DNA from: Bacteroidota bacterium
GTDB lineage: Bacteria; Bacteroidota; Bacteroidia; Bacteroidales; UBA1556
Length of the DNA: 5,707 bases
Assembly (NCBI GenBank): GCA_003648395.1
Contig: QMPB01000338.1
Location: forward strand, 1-5,707
Direction of reading: 5' to 3'
Shown here one piece after another: positions 5,538-5,707 of the stretch; the first letter of the stretch is position 1, and the number at the start of each line of letters is the position of its first letter. The notes under the pieces are model-generated. The model was not told the DNA's origin. It worked only from the letters and a program-made list of their open reading frames with translations, and made no database searches. Position numbers and translations under genes: made by a program.

Positions 5538-5707
5538 TTAATCGTTTATTATTCCTTCGTCTGCAAAACTAACATAATTATTCCCTGCAATGATTATATG
5601 ATCAAGCAATTTTATATCTAGAAAATCGCCAGCTTTATTAACTTTAGTAGTGAGGTCCTTATCGGGCTGAGAGATATCAAGGTTTCCACTCGGGTGATTA
5701 TGGCATA
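5538..5707 (-). CDS. radC: RadC-family JAB/JAMM domain protein, C-terminal fragment
   Basis: The last 55 codons of a minus-strand frame that enters from the right edge and ends with TAA at 5538-5540. The fragment opens with CHNHPSGNLDISQPD, the JAMM metal-binding pattern H-x-H-x7-S-x2-D complete at fragment residues 2, 4, 12 and 15. It continues with the RadC-typical LT..V..AG.FLDIKLLDHIIIAGNNYVSF and a short EGII tail. RadC proteins (formerly DUF2466, often called a DNA repair protein) have a helix-hairpin-helix region before this domain, which lies outside the window. The true function is not well established. An early repair role in E. coli has been questioned, and mobile-element relatives are common. 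Here it appears to be the chromosomal type, directly upstream of the deacetylase gene. Confidence 0.93.
   Translation of the reverse strand, partial: CHNHPSGNLDISQPDKDLTTKVNKAGDFLDIKLLDHIIIAGNNYVSFADEGIIND

Noticed and set aside
5564..5571. TAGTTTTG on the minus strand, a match to the -7 promoter consensus upstream of the deacetylase
   Set aside because: It falls in the radC coding sequence, where it encodes part of the conserved YVSF segment. No -33 box is found at proper spacing; the nearest TTG is about 16 bp away. Cotranscription with radC is the simpler reading.

Overview
This AT-rich window looks like chromosomal DNA from a member of the Bacteroidota, probably Bacteroidales or a close relative. 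The evidence is an ExbB - small membrane protein - ExbD - ExbD gene order, a NodB-like deacetylase with a long N-terminal region of the kind common in that phylum, an adenosine-kinase-like PfkB protein, a Bacteroidota-style TAnnTTTG promoter element, and a lack of strong Shine-Dalgarno sequences. No search could be run, so the taxonomic call is inference.

Plus strand, 1-1749: the 3' end of an ExbB/TolQ/MotA-type proton-channel gene is followed by a four-helix membrane protein of unknown function and two different ExbD-type genes. The gaps are only 9, 3 and 2 bp, so this is one operon. The products should form an inner-membrane motor driven by the proton gradient, either powering TonB-dependent outer-membrane uptake or acting as a Tol-like system. 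No TonB gene is in view; it could lie upstream. The operon ends at a perfect 40-bp palindrome (1771-1810) that can terminate transcription in both directions.

Intergenic, 1811-1943: this short gap between convergent genes holds a compact composite repeat. An imperfect 23/24-nt tandem duplication is joined to a long inverted repeat with arms of about 40 nt that could fold into a hairpin of about 35 bp. One end reaches the stop codon of the neighbouring kinase gene. It is the least ordinary structure in the window and could be a REP-like or MITE-like intergenic element.

Minus strand, 5707-1944: four genes read in the same direction. In transcription order they are the C-terminal part of RadC (JAMM motif visible), a 451-aa NodB-like polysaccharide deacetylase family protein 9 bp behind it, an unrecognised lipoprotein of about 306 aa, and a 324-aa PfkB-family sugar or adenosine kinase. 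RadC and the deacetylase are probably cotranscribed. The lipoprotein follows a 206-bp gap and the kinase a 127-bp gap, and the kinase has its own plausible promoter. I see no defence system, CRISPR array, tRNA, rRNA or transposase. Apart from the intergenic repeat and the uncharacterised proteins, this is ordinary core-type DNA.
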